Positions 32,090 to 42,939 of a stretch of DNA of 64,000 bases are shown piece by piece (position 1 is the first letter of the stretch; the number at the start of each line of letters is the position of its first letter). The stretch comes from Hygrocybe punicea (taxonomy: Eukaryota > Basidiomycota > Agaricomycetes > Agaricales > Hygrophoraceae), in assembly GCA_963556145.1 (NCBI GenBank), contig OY744461.1, positions 8,504,891-8,568,890 of the forward strand, written 5' to 3'. The position numbers and the translations under genes are program-made. The notes below the pieces were generated by a model. That model ran no database searches, was not told the origin of the DNA, and saw only the letters and a list, made by a program, of their open reading frames with translations.

Positions 32090-34013
32090 TTAAGGCCCGG
32101 GATCAAGTTTGGATGTCGATGGCTTGGGAGATGAAGGCCTCGTTTGGCTTGGAGTAATGGAGAGTAGGATTTCGGGTGGAACGATGTTGCTCCAATCCAC
32201 ATCCATTGATGAAGCGCTGGGCTCTGCAGGGGTCGATGACTGGTGGCGTGACGATGCACGCGTATTGGGACGGAATCCTAGGACATGGAGAAGATCAGAA
32301 TTGGAATATATACAGCCTATGATGTAATGTTGAAATACATACCCGGAGTCGGAGACTTCTTCGGTGGCTTCACCAGGTTGAGTTTCTCTACGATAATGCC
32401 CGCTTGCTCCGAAGCAACATCCAATTTCCTCCTCTTTGCCATCTCGCCATCCTCGTGACCATCGCTGGGAGACATCTTTTCAGGTTCGGGAGATCCGTCA
32501 TCGTTGTCCATGGTTATATCATTATCAACATCCAACAACCCCGCCCACTCTGGTCCTAAAATGTCCAACTTCGCGGATTCCGGTGCCACAACATCCGGCT
32601 CGGGGGCGATGGGTGGCTTAATCTCCATTGTCAATTTCTCCGATGCCGATTGCCGGGTTGTGCGCGACGACCCAATTTCAACAGCGACTGCGAGATGTCA
32701 GTGCATTAATCATAACAAGGTGAGCAACGTACGCATTTGGGCCTTAGACCGCTTCTTCTTTACCGGGGCTACGTCCTCCTCCATCTTTATGTCGTCTATA
32801 CATGAATAAATGTGTTGGATCATCGTTTTGATATTCGGAATTCAATAACTCACCCTCATCGTCGTCCTCGGCTTTGGACTTGATTGTGCGCTCTGTCATG
32901 ATGAAGGGTTTGCATGTATGACAATCACAGACAATGAAAGTACTTACTGGACTTGGGCTTGGGCTTGGGCTTCTTTTTGTCCTTCTCGGACGAATTGTCT
33001 GCGCCACCTGAATATTCAATAGATCTATACACCACTATGGTTGAAAATTTGTACAAACCAGCAGAAGATGCCTTCTGTTTTTTGACCGATTTTGACTTGG
33101 CTTTGCCCTTGCCCTTGCCCTGGGCAACTGGCTCCTCTGCAAATGTACTATATCATTAGCACAATCACACATGTAATTCTAGATCACACCTTCATCATCA
33201 TCTGCCACATCAGAATCGACGAGGACACTATGTCCTTTACACCAAGCAATAACATGACCGATGATCTCGAGCTTTGTGGCATCCGGAAGCCCACCGAATG
33301 ACCAATTTGCCAAGGTTCCGCTGTGCCATGCTGGCACGGATTCGTCGTATTTTGCCCAATCTATGATGCCAGACGTGAGAATTCATTTGGCCATAAATAC
33401 ATATATACTTACCTAGATCCTCGGGCTTGATCTCGGTGTTCACAGCGCCATGTTGAATCAAAGCCGATGGAGAATGTTTCCCGACATAAAATTCTTTCAG
33501 GAGCCAATCATCGAAGATCTTGCTTCGCCAGTCACGGGTAACCTCGTTTGCCCGTTTCGCCACCAAGACTTCTGCCCAAATTTCGTCCATGACGGTGTCG
33601 GTATACTTGAGGTAATCCCGAAGTGAATCGGTCCCTTCCTTATCATTTTTGACGTAGTCCGGCGAGTAGTTGGGTGCCTTGTTGTATGCGATGGCTGCTG
33701 TCGCGTAGATGTACATATCCATTTGATAAATCAAGCAACGGAGCGGTTCCTCGTATCGTTCGGGGATTTCGCGCCATAACTCACCTCGGGCGGTGGCATC
33801 GTGGGGGTGTGTCTTCAGTACATAGAGATTACGAGAAAATACGGGAATGGTGCCGGATTCCTTGTTGGGTGCCGGAATCTTGGGCGGGACCATGTACTGG
33901 ATTTGGAAGATGCGATGTAGCTCCTGCAGCTTTTTGGGCGGCGCATCAGGCCAGTACTTGAAGGCGGTGGGATTGACAGCGGGAGTCGAGGTTTTGACAA
34001 CTGGCAAGGACAT
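32090..34013 (-). CDS. Gene A, right-arm copy: uncharacterised protein, apparently intact
   Basis: About eight exons: the first is 34013-33413, the second 33360-33190, the third starts at 33136, and the rest lie down to TAA at 32092-32090. All the junctions I traced keep phase. The first exon encodes a compact region (YWPDAPPKKLQELHRIFQ, SRNLYVLKTHPHDATARGE, WAEVLVAKRANEV). The second encodes WHSGTLANWSFGGLP and IGHVIAWCKGHSVLVDSD. The middle is a lysine/proline-rich linker (KGKGKAKSKSVKKQK, KPKPKPKSK), and the tail is acidic with AKRRKLD and ends TSKLDPGP. It looks like a nuclear protein with one folded N-terminal domain. I do not recognise the family. An upstream in-frame ATG at 34091 exists, but the left copy supports the start used here. 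Confidence 0.75.
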
Positions 34014-34484
34014 GGTAGATGAAATAAAAGTTTTTTGGTCGACGTGTGAGGCGATTTGAGAGCAAAAGAAAAGGGCGGATTTATTACTCAATGCTCCAGA
34101 CTATGAATACAGATGTCACGACCACGTGACCAGATCAATCGCCACATGTTCGACCTCATGTTCAGCTTCTTTGCATGCATAAACAACAGATCTATTTATT
34201 TATGTTTTTGATGTGGCTCGAGCTTAGAAGTTGTCCAAAGCTAGTAATTGCACGCAGAAAACCGACATGTGCAGCGTATGGAATATTTTTCAGTTGGTAA
34301 GGCAATAAATCGAGTTAATTCGTTCGATGAATATTCACGGACTGGTCCGTTGACGGAAAAGCACAACAAGTCTGACTTGTTGGATGGATGTAGAAGGACT
34401 AGATATACTACAACAAACATGTTGTTGGGTGTGTTCGGTCACCGGACATGTTTGGTGGATGTCAATGTACGACTAGATATACTA

Positions 34485-34770
34485 CACCGAACACACCGAA
34501 CATGTTCGATGTGTTCGGTGTGGTATATCCAGTCACAACCATTGGTTGACATCCACCGAACATCTCCACCGAACACACCGAACATGTTCGATGTGTTCGG
34601 TGTGGTATATCCGGTCACAACCATTGGTTGACATCCACCGAACATCTCCACCGAACACACCGAACATGTTTGATGTGTTTGGTGTAGTATATCTCCTCAT
34701 AATGGTTGGTTGACATCCACCGAACATCTCCACCGAACACACCGAACACGTCCGATCTGTTCGGTGGATA
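34485..34770. repeat. Palindromic tandem repeat, exact period 82 bp (CACCGAACA family)
   Basis: Units start at 34485, 34567, 34649 and 34731. Each has a self-complementary core (CACCGAACACACCGAACATG, then TTCGATGTGTTCGGTG), followed by TATATCC-type sequence and GGTTGACATCCACCGAACAT. A single diverged core lies at about 41620-41675. It occupies the C-A spacer, as the TTCGACAAG array does in the left arm, but the sequence is different. Confidence 0.82.
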
Positions 34771-35019
34771 TTGCTCTTTCAAGACATTTAAATGATTACA
34801 TTGCTGATCAACGTGTTTGGCACGTGTTCGTTGTTTTATCATTGCCACTCTTGTCAGGTGACATAATTCCGACGTCTTATAATTAGAAGGTTTGTGGAAT
34901 CGTCACCACCCGCTATCAACCACCCTGAAAGTAATCAATCATTAAGGTATTGATGTATTAATGATATCTGTGTCTGTTCCTCATACCATCCATCCGAAAT
35001 CCTGCCTAGGTCCACAAAC

Positions 35020-36842
35020 ATGCCATATAAGAAGGAACTTGGTTATGAACTTTGCATACACATCTGCCCTGGTCGAAAATGCGACTCTCCAAAAACGAAA
35101 TGTCTTTTGTGGAAGAAGGAAGGCAACTCCTGCCAAAGACATGTCGGATCCGCACACCAACATCCCAAATGCGTTTCGTCTGGAATTTGTCCGCAGTCGG
35201 TATGTCTTGGTCGCAACATACGTGAAAATTCGCAGGGTGTCCGCAATGCGACGGCCGCGGAACTCGATCTCCTTCCACGCAAAAGGCTATCATCCGACTC
35301 TGAGATGGAAACATCATCTGACTGTGAAACGGAACCGCCAACCACCGTAAGCAACAATGAACGCCGTATAACCACATTAAGCAACAATGACGGCCGTGTT
35401 TTCAAAATCCTTTTTATCCTTGACCCAACAACTCGTATCGCGAGCAAAGCCGCAGCCATTAACGATCTTGCATTCGTCACCACGACCATATCCGACATCG
35501 AACTCGATACCATTGCCCATCTTGATGGTTACGTCCATATCATCAAGTCATACAAGAGTCGCTATTCAGCATGTATTCAAGAATGGGTAATGTCTATTGT
35601 TTAATTTGTGGATTGTTGATACTGAAACGTATTTCACAACAAACAGGTTTATATCGGAATGCGACTACATCATGAGGATGGAGCCCGGCGCTTCAATGTC
35701 AAATACATATTTTGGCCCGAGTTCCTTCATGCAATACTTCGCCATCAAGACAAAGGCGATACGTGGCAAAAGTTCGCATCGGCAGATTGTGTATTTGGTG
35801 GTGTGGATATGGGAATGTCATACATGTAAGATTGACATCGCTTTAATTAATTCTGCTCCGTTTTCGCTGCATTATACTGATGTCTTGACAGCGGTAACCA
35901 ATACGGATTGACACTGGAAAATGTGTCGATTTTCATGACTGGCATGGACGAACTCTGTCGAACGGCACACATCTGGCCGCCTCCGAAGCAGATGAACACA
36001 GTCCATTCAAAATGGATACAAAATCAAAACTTGCTTCATGTCGCTTTGAATGTAACGCATACGATACGCCCTCAAGCAAAATTATTAAATGATGGCGACC
36101 AATTCCCACCGAATATTGTCTTGAAACGGACACACAGCGACACCGGTCATCACGTCCTATTACCTGGCGACGCCAAGCGAAATTGGGAATACATGCGCAA
36201 TAACTGTGAGGTTCCAGGTTCACGTTGGTTTGGGCAAACGTACATCGAACCACTGAGTAAGATGGGCGAATGGCGTGTGTTTCTAGTTGGTGGAAAGGTC
36301 GTGTATACGGTGCACACCCTGTACAACAAGGAAAGCAAGTCCTGGAAGTGGGATATCGTCTCAAGTTTCTATACCTTGGATGAGTTAAGGTGAGTGCCCT
36401 TCATTTTCACTTGTCATATCATATGTATGATTGTCTTAACTTTGTCAGAATATTTCAAACACAGGGGACTCTATTGAAGACGGTGGCGTGCAATCCGGAC
36501 AGGGGCGCCATTTCTATTCGAGAGCAAGGCAGAAACGAGTTCTTCGACTTTGTCCAAAAGACCTATGAAGGGCTTTATGCGATAGAGTCCAATATGGTTG
36601 GTGGAAAACCATCGATGAGTGTTTTTTGCCGTATGGACATATCGCTCATTGTGGATTCCAAAACGGATACTGTGTCCTATTTCGTGAACGAGGTGGAACG
36701 TTATCACACATGCAGCCTCTGGTCGAACATGAAGTCAGGTCCGAAATCCGTTCGAGCACCCATTGGCTCATTAGCAGACACTTTTGCAGGGGTTTTCTAT
36801 AAATGGTTGATTGACATCAAAGGTCCATACTCATATTTGTAA
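35020..36842 (+). CDS. Gene C, right-arm copy: ATP-grasp-like enzyme with cysteine-rich N-terminus
   Basis: Exons are 35020-35586, 35647-35825, 35892-36389 and 36449-36842, giving 545 aa in frame. The N-terminus has a probable zinc cluster (C12, C16, C21, C28, C38, H41, C51, C57). The second half reads like an ATP-grasp fold: K327 in NIVLKRTHSDTGHHVL as the nucleotide-binding lysine, YIEP followed by GEWRVFLVGGKVV (R377), and a terminal FCRMDISLIVDS (D478) with YFVNEVE (N495, E496, E498) where the family binds metal. ATP-grasp enzymes join a carboxylate to an amine or thiol through an acyl phosphate. The substrate cannot be inferred. It diverges from A and converges on B with 87 bases between. 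The left copy has a stop at the codon for R377. Confidence 0.75.
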
Positions 36843-36929
36843 TATTATCTGTACAGTCAATGGATCGGTTCGCGTTTATTTCACAAAACAGACATAAGAT
36901 ACAAATATAAATGATGCTAAGTGGAGCAA

Positions 36930-38977
36930 TCATTTCGGCACTCCCAAGACCATGACCCATTGCACATTGAGTGAAATGCTCTTCATCATGTCATCTACAC
37001 GCTTGAATGTATTGATGGTGTGTCCAACAACGACACAGGATCCTGCAGGGATATTGTGCGGGAAGATGGGTAGTTGCTGGAGCGATATGAGAGTGGACGT
37101 GAAGTCCGCTTTGACTTTGCGTGCATCATAGATGGGCACTGACAACACATACTTAAGATATCAATTTATATTAGACGACCGGATGCTTACCAATATCGTA
37201 AAATGATAGAGCGGCCTTATGATAAGATGGAGTGGGTCGACGAGTGAATGGACTAAGTTGTACATTTTTGGATGTCGATGCCTCTATGAAAATCGATTAG
37301 GAATTACAACTAAAAATGATTAATGCACAAACTGGGAGATGTATCCATTCCACTTGCTGTGGTCGTTGAGAAGGACACATAGTCCTTATACAGTTGGGCC
37401 CGAAATTCGGACTCGCGAATCACCATTCCAATAGCACCGACATATCGCTCCCATTCCCCTTGAAGTAGTGCACCCTGTATAACCTTGACCGGCTTTGTAT
37501 TGCCACCAATCTTGGGCTCATCGAGAAAGCAGGACTCCACTATGATGACCGATGTAAAGATCGTCGGCATTCCACCTCCGACTGCATGAAAGAAGTTGCG
37601 ACCAAATGCACCAGTGGAGATATGGGCAGGGTTATCACGAGAGAGATTAGAGTACCTCCCAGATCTATCAAATGTAATGGCGGAAACCAATAACCTATAT
37701 TATATCCAATGAATCGACCAAATTGACCTCAAATTGCTGTTCAAATAACGTACTTTCTGTTGATCTTGTAGATGTCAGTGATGATATCACTGAACTGTGG
37801 GTTGCCATTCCCAATTGCACTGGACCAGGATACCATTGCTGCTGCCCTGAATGGTTATGAGTAAATGACAAGGGTATAAATGCAATTGCATACTTGATAT
37901 TGACACAGTCTTGGTAGGTGTCAACAAGTTGAGGATCCCTCGTGCCAATATCGGACTCATCAACGTTTGGAGATGGTAAGCTAGATTCATGACATCTACA
38001 TCAAACACCACGGTGTAATAAGATCCAACACACCTGGTGATCTGCGTCAGTGCATAGGTCAGATCTCCTTCATCGCCACTGGAGCCTTTATCATCGTCGG
38101 TATCATCGAGCATGATGGCCTTCGTGGACTTCGACTTCTTGGATGGAGTATTAGAAACGCTGTTACAATTAATGAATGAGAATATTCATATCGGCACGTA
38201 AAATACACACGAAATTGGCTTATCGGGGTTCTTCATCAAGGCTACTTTGCGACGATGCCTAAACAGTCAAACGATTTGTTTGAACAAATGGATATGTCTA
38301 TGATAACCGAACAACTCACTTAGAACCGTAATCCTCTTCCTCTTCCTCTTCCTCCTCTTCCTCACCGTCTCGTGATTGATTAGATGCAGCTTTCAATTTC
38401 TTGGTGGGGGAAGGCGTTTTACTATAGATAACCTGTCAATGATGAGACAATACCTATGAAAAATATTTACACATTGTCGTCATTGTCGGTGACATTGGGA
38501 GATGACATTTGACGTTTCTTTCCACTGTAACAGATTGATATCATGGTGGATATATTTGATATTGAAACACTAACACGTCTTTAACGTTGCGAAACTTGAC
38601 GGAATGCCTAGGAGGATATTGATATTTGTTAACTCATATTGGATAACAATGATATGTGATTATAGATACCTTGTGAGCGTTGACGGTGCCATTACACTGC
38701 CAGTGCTTTGAATACTGACGGCATCATCATTAGCATCGGACAAAGCCACACTGTCCATTGGTCAAAAATAGATAACGATTAAAACGATGACACATACATA
38801 TCATCATCAGCCCAAGTCTTGATGACCTTCTTCCGCTTCTCGATTGTTGCAGAAGGCCGTCTTTAGTGCATGCAATAGAAACTTCAGTTATACCGAGTAA
38901 AATAGGGATGCATACATGGTGGCCTTGGATTTTGCTTTCGAGTTTGATTTCGTGGCGGTGGACTTCTTGGGAGGCAT
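36930..38977 (-). CDS. Gene B, right-arm copy: uncharacterised multi-exon protein, apparently intact
   Basis: About a dozen exons read from MPPKKSTATKSNSKAK at 38977 to VMVLGVPK and a stop at 36930; the exons I traced stay open. The N-terminal half is disordered-looking, with basic patches (TIEKRKKVIK, SPTKKLKAA) and an acidic run of eight to nine glutamates. The C-terminal half is folded: DESDIGTRDPQLVDTY, MVSWSSAIGNGNP, GRYSNLSRDNPAHISTGAFG, CFLDEPKIGGNTKPVK, VPIYDARKVKADF and SCVVVGHTINTFKR. The basic and acidic tail-like region suggests nuclear or chromatin location. I know similar unnamed proteins recur in mushroom genomes, but no function. It converges with C and diverges from D. Confidence 0.72.
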
Positions 38978-39638
38978 TGGAGAGCGGTAAAAGTTGATGG
39001 AATAGTGGATATCATCTCCACTCACGCTTTAAATCACTCAAAAACAATAAGCTATGAATTTAAGATGAATCGGTGAATCCAAAACTTCAACAATAACATC
39101 AGAGGATCCACCATTGGCACATGCTCATATACCAAACGAGGCTTCTTGGGCCATGTACTCCATGCAAAGCGCAAAGGTATGCATGAAAAATGGATGACTG
39201 TCCACATGATATTCGCCACAAGTTTATACTGGTAGATTTCATGAATTGTTGACAAATTCAATTAAAGTTAGGAATGGAGACTAAACAAAAGGGGTATTCA
39301 TAAAACAAAAATGCATAATGCCAAATTAAGAAACATGGGGTATACTAACAGATATTGATGCATAATGGATAGGGGCTAATTTTAATGCTGTGCACACATA
39401 TACTGTGATGCAGAATTAATGCGGAAAAGCTGGAGTACATGCTTGACTATACCATATCCAAACCAGACAGCTGACAACCAACATTATGTGGTGCATTTGA
39501 AAGACATGGAAAGGATCCGTATTATGCAAAATGACGCAAACTTCAATATTGAAGAATGCAATACAAAAACAAAAGCAAAACGGATCCTGAAAGCTATCAT
39601 CACATGGACATCAAAAGCCAATATGGATATGATCGGTG
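38978..39638. promoter_or_regulatory. Divergent intergenic region between B and D, right arm
   Basis: B reads leftward and D rightward from this 661-bp spacer, mirroring 7306-8178. Both promoters should lie here. No TATA box or operator could be assigned with confidence. Confidence 0.35.
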
Positions 39639-40894
39639 ATGGCGGAAGATATAATCCATGAAGTGGACGAAATTGTGCCACGCAATATACATCTCACCAC
39701 TGCTTTGTACGTGATGGACAACTATTACAACTTCAAGGGTGCATGTTAGCAATATCCACCATATATATACTGGCTAGTATTTGACACCAAATTGACAGCT
39801 GAACATCTACAGGAAATCATATCTGCACGCTTAGACGATGATGAAAGTCAGCTTGCGAAGGCCACAAACGTAAGTCATTGGATTTGAAAAGGTATATCAT
39901 ATTGACCGCATTGCCAGATTGCAAATGTCAATATTGTGCATGTTGACTCTCCAAATTGCTGGAAGTTTACACTTCCAACCAATGATGAATCCGAACATCA
40001 AGAATTGGTATTAAGTTTGCAAGCGATTTTGGTGGCGAAAGATCTTCCACCCATAACAACCAGGTATGTGCTAAATTCGTATCAATTCCTTGAATACCAT
40101 TCTGATGAATCACTGCAATAGTCAACCAGAACGCCGAACGCCCTTCATACATCAAAGCATAGTCGTAACTGGCCTTGATACAACGGGCTTTCAATCCTAT
40201 ATCAATAACCTTCGGATTCTGCACCAGAAACTGGCTCGTCAATTTCCTGACAAAGCAATGCAAGCTTTTACGCCTTCTACATACATGGATTACATGGCAC
40301 TCGCAATAGGAACCCGATATTTCACTGATCGCCGACATGACAGCACTTCCTCTCACATTCCATTCGAGTATGTCATCGATCCAAAAGGCATATTAACCTC
40401 ACTTGCGAATTCCCGCTACTTTCATGGCCAGGACAATTGCGTACTTTATTACAAGTTGAAGTCTGATAGAAATCGACATTGGTGAGTGACGATGAATTGG
40501 GATCACATCCCTACTGATGGAAATATTTATTAGCTTCATTCCAACAAACCCAACTTGCTTTAGAATCGGTGATATAGTGGAGGTTCAGTTTACAATATCG
40601 GCAGTTCCGGTAAAGAAGGATAAATTCAAGATGATTCTGAATCTACGGTCATTGGCACTAGTAGACAGTGACTTCACAGAGGTAACACTTTAATACATCA
40701 AGAATTAAACGAATACTGATGTATATTCTCAGGAAGCAACTATGATTCGCAACAAGACAGCTTTGCCTACACCAACTACACAGCCCAGAATAGCCATCAA
40801 ACGGCATGTTGGGTATGTGGAAGAGGGTAATGATGCAGAGGGTGTTGTGGAAACAAGGCAACGCTTCTATAATATGAATATAGACCGATGCTAA
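39639..40894 (+). CDS. Gene D, right-arm copy: uncharacterised protein, apparently intact
   Basis: The first exon starts MAEDIIHEVDEIVPRN at 39639. Further exons carry AEHLQEIISARLDDDES, IANVNIVHVDSPNCWKF, then a long exon with PERRTPFIHQSIVVTGLD, NLRILHQKLARQFPDKA, IGTRYFTDRRHD and DPKGILTSLANSRYFHG, and then CFRIGDIVEVQFTISAVPV with KMILNLRSLALVD. The last exon ends at TAA 40894. All junctions kept phase when traced. The first ATG is preferred because it is followed by an open exon with a plausible donor. The segment around GDIVEVQ resembles an OB-like barrel, but I cannot name the family. D points towards the element end. Confidence 0.72.
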
Positions 40895-42479
40895 TGTATA
40901 ATATTGTATGTGTACTCAACCCGTTCATATGTTACAGCTGTTTTGCTATCTGATGGCAGCAACTGCACCTTTTTGAATCGATTGAGAAATTTGGACTTGG
41001 TAGAATTTTGGGTGCTGTGTTTTGTATCTCATGAAATACTATTTGGATTAAGATGGTTATACAGGGAAGTTGTACTATGTCTTGAGGACTATCTACGCCT
41101 GTAATTACATTTGAACAATATTTAGGATATAGTGAGTTGTTGATGAAATAAAAGGTAGACCAGTACTTGTTGACGCCCAAAATGATACTGTCAAATTATG
41201 ACATCAAAAGAGCTCATATGAAGAAGACTGGAGGGAGAAGGTTGTTCATCTTTTCAAGGCCTAGAAGTACATATACCATATTCTTCTCTATTTTTGTCCT
41301 TTGAGCCGTCATTGCATCTGTACTATGTTTGTCTGTCACTAGGCTCGAAATACAACCAGAATCATAAACTGTATAACCATCTTGATCCAAGCAGTATTTC
41401 ATGAGATACTAAACACAGCACCCAAAATTCTACCAAGTCCAAATTTCTCAATGTGCCTTTTTGCTAAAAAGATGAGAATGAGCTATTGAAAATCCATTAT
41501 CTACCTATAATCCAGATTTAATGTTTGCATATTCTCTTTGTATCACCACTGGATAGCTAACTATATCCAATGTTCAATGTGTACTGATCACATATGACAA
41601 TAGTAACCTGAACATATTGACCGAACACATTGACCGAACACACCGAACATGTCCAATATGTTCGGTTTGTGGTCCATGAAACTGAATTACAATTCATTGT
41701 ACAAATTCAATCAAACTACCTTTACTTCGCATATGTGATGCATAACCTTTTGTTCAAAGACGTGTCATATTAACTGGACGAAATCTGCAGGTACAACAAG
41801 CATATTTACTCCTTTATATCTAAATTGATGACGAAATTCACTGCTGTACTGAGAAGCCTATGTTGCTATGTTCCTGCATTGATACCATTGGATTGTATCT
41901 TGGCCCAACCTTCACTTCTTCCCATCCTGCCATAAATATGATGCTTTGCTATTTAATAATTGCTTTCCAATCATATTATTTTGTTCTGGCATGATTGGAG
42001 CTTCTCTTGAACTAATTATGTTCCTTGTCCTTGTGTCTGGATCTCGAATCATTATGCAGTTGACTGCATTTATTGTACTATTTTCGTGTCCTTTGATGAA
42101 ACATCAACAAATTATACACCTCACCCTTATGAGCCCATTCAATGAATACATTGAAACAGCATCTGGGGTACCAATGTGTGAACTCCATAGTTTCTCAATG
42201 TTGATAGCTCTGCTTGCACTTTCTCTGCTTCAATATGGGATGTCAAATATGGCACATAATGCACATCCAACAACTGTCCAGACTTTTATTTCTGCTATTA
42301 TTTGTGCAATTGCAATGCCCCGGATTCAGGTAGGGACATCTGCAAAACACTTTGTGCCAAAAAATGATGAACCCGCTGGTTAAACCAGTGTTAAACCTGT
42401 TCCTTGTGATTCCAATGTACATAGCTGTTATATGTATCTGTAAACAAAGATATCATATCTGGTTCATTCAGTCTATATT
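40895..42479. other. Right outer spacer with no supported gene
   Basis: The spacer is AT-rich. A frame at 41946-42383 is open for 145 codons, but it is hydrophobic by composition, lacks introns and has no left-arm match, so it is not called. A diverged single palindrome of the CACCGAACA type lies near 41620-41675. Confidence 0.4.
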
Positions 42480-42867
42480 GCACTGGCAATTCCTCAGAAT
42501 ACAGCAGGGATACTAGTTGGACAATACAGAACTCTCAGTACTGTTCAGACAGGTTTTCAACTCATCCATATGTCATAATGCACATTACACCAACAAAGAA
42601 TACGATTATTGTCATGAAGTCGACTTAGCAGTGGACTACACTTTCCCAACTTGGCACCTTTGATCTGGTGACCTTATTGTTCTTGCTCATTTGAGACAAC
42701 AAATTCTCACAGTTACAAAGTCAGCAGTCACACGGTTTCAAATTTATTCACAGGGCTTCAAAATTGTTCCCACAGTTTGCAACAATTGTTCCCACGGCTT
42801 GGCAAATTAGAGTCTGACCCTGAGTTGAAAAATCCACCGTATAGAACGATTCCCTTATAGGGACTCG
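42480..42867 (-). repeat. Right terminal inverted repeat of the palindromic element
   Basis: This is the complement of 4581-4910, ending TCCCTTATAGGGACTCG, followed by TAA. The outer 40 bases match the left end almost exactly. Further in, TTGTTCCCACGGCTTGGCAA and TTCCTCAGAATACAGCAG are shared. Confidence 0.8.
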
Positions 42868-42939
42868 TAACTTCGCTGGCCTAACCCAGGTGAGTCTTCT
42901 TGATCTCAGTGATTCTTGCTCTAACTGTTATATTAGATA

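Larger units (their letters stand above)
4581..42867. mobile_element. Giant 38.3-kb palindromic element with mirror gene cassettes
   Basis: The outer ends are inverted copies that both begin CGAGTCCCTATAAGGGA, read inward. Each is bordered by TA (TTA before the left end, TAA after the right). The inverted homology continues inward through the same genes in mirror order: D, B, C, A and a Helitron. Matching pairs are 6212-7305 with 40894-39639, 8179-10199 with 38977-36930, 12193-10375 with 35020-36842, 16066-17303 with 34013-32090 and 18101-23189 with 31145-26059. The arms have diverged unevenly, so this is not a simple assembly duplication. It could be one palindromic transposable element, an inverted dimer of a roughly 19-kb element, or an older inverted duplication seeded by a Helitron. 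I know of no described family with this layout. Confidence 0.7.

Noticed and set aside
34485..34770. CRISPR-like array or tandem gene (MCSVEMFGG-type frames)
   Set aside because: The exact 82-base tandem units have identical spacers; the frames follow the repeat and have no independent support.
41946..42383. 145-codon hydrophobic frame as a membrane protein gene
   Set aside because: It has no family motif, no introns and no mirror homologue in the left arm; AT-rich DNA readily gives such frames.
4581..42867. The mirror arms as a chimeric assembly artefact
   Set aside because: The arms differ by many substitutions, separate insertions (MITE, hAT-like element, different repeats) and a five-exon deletion, which a duplicated contig would not show.
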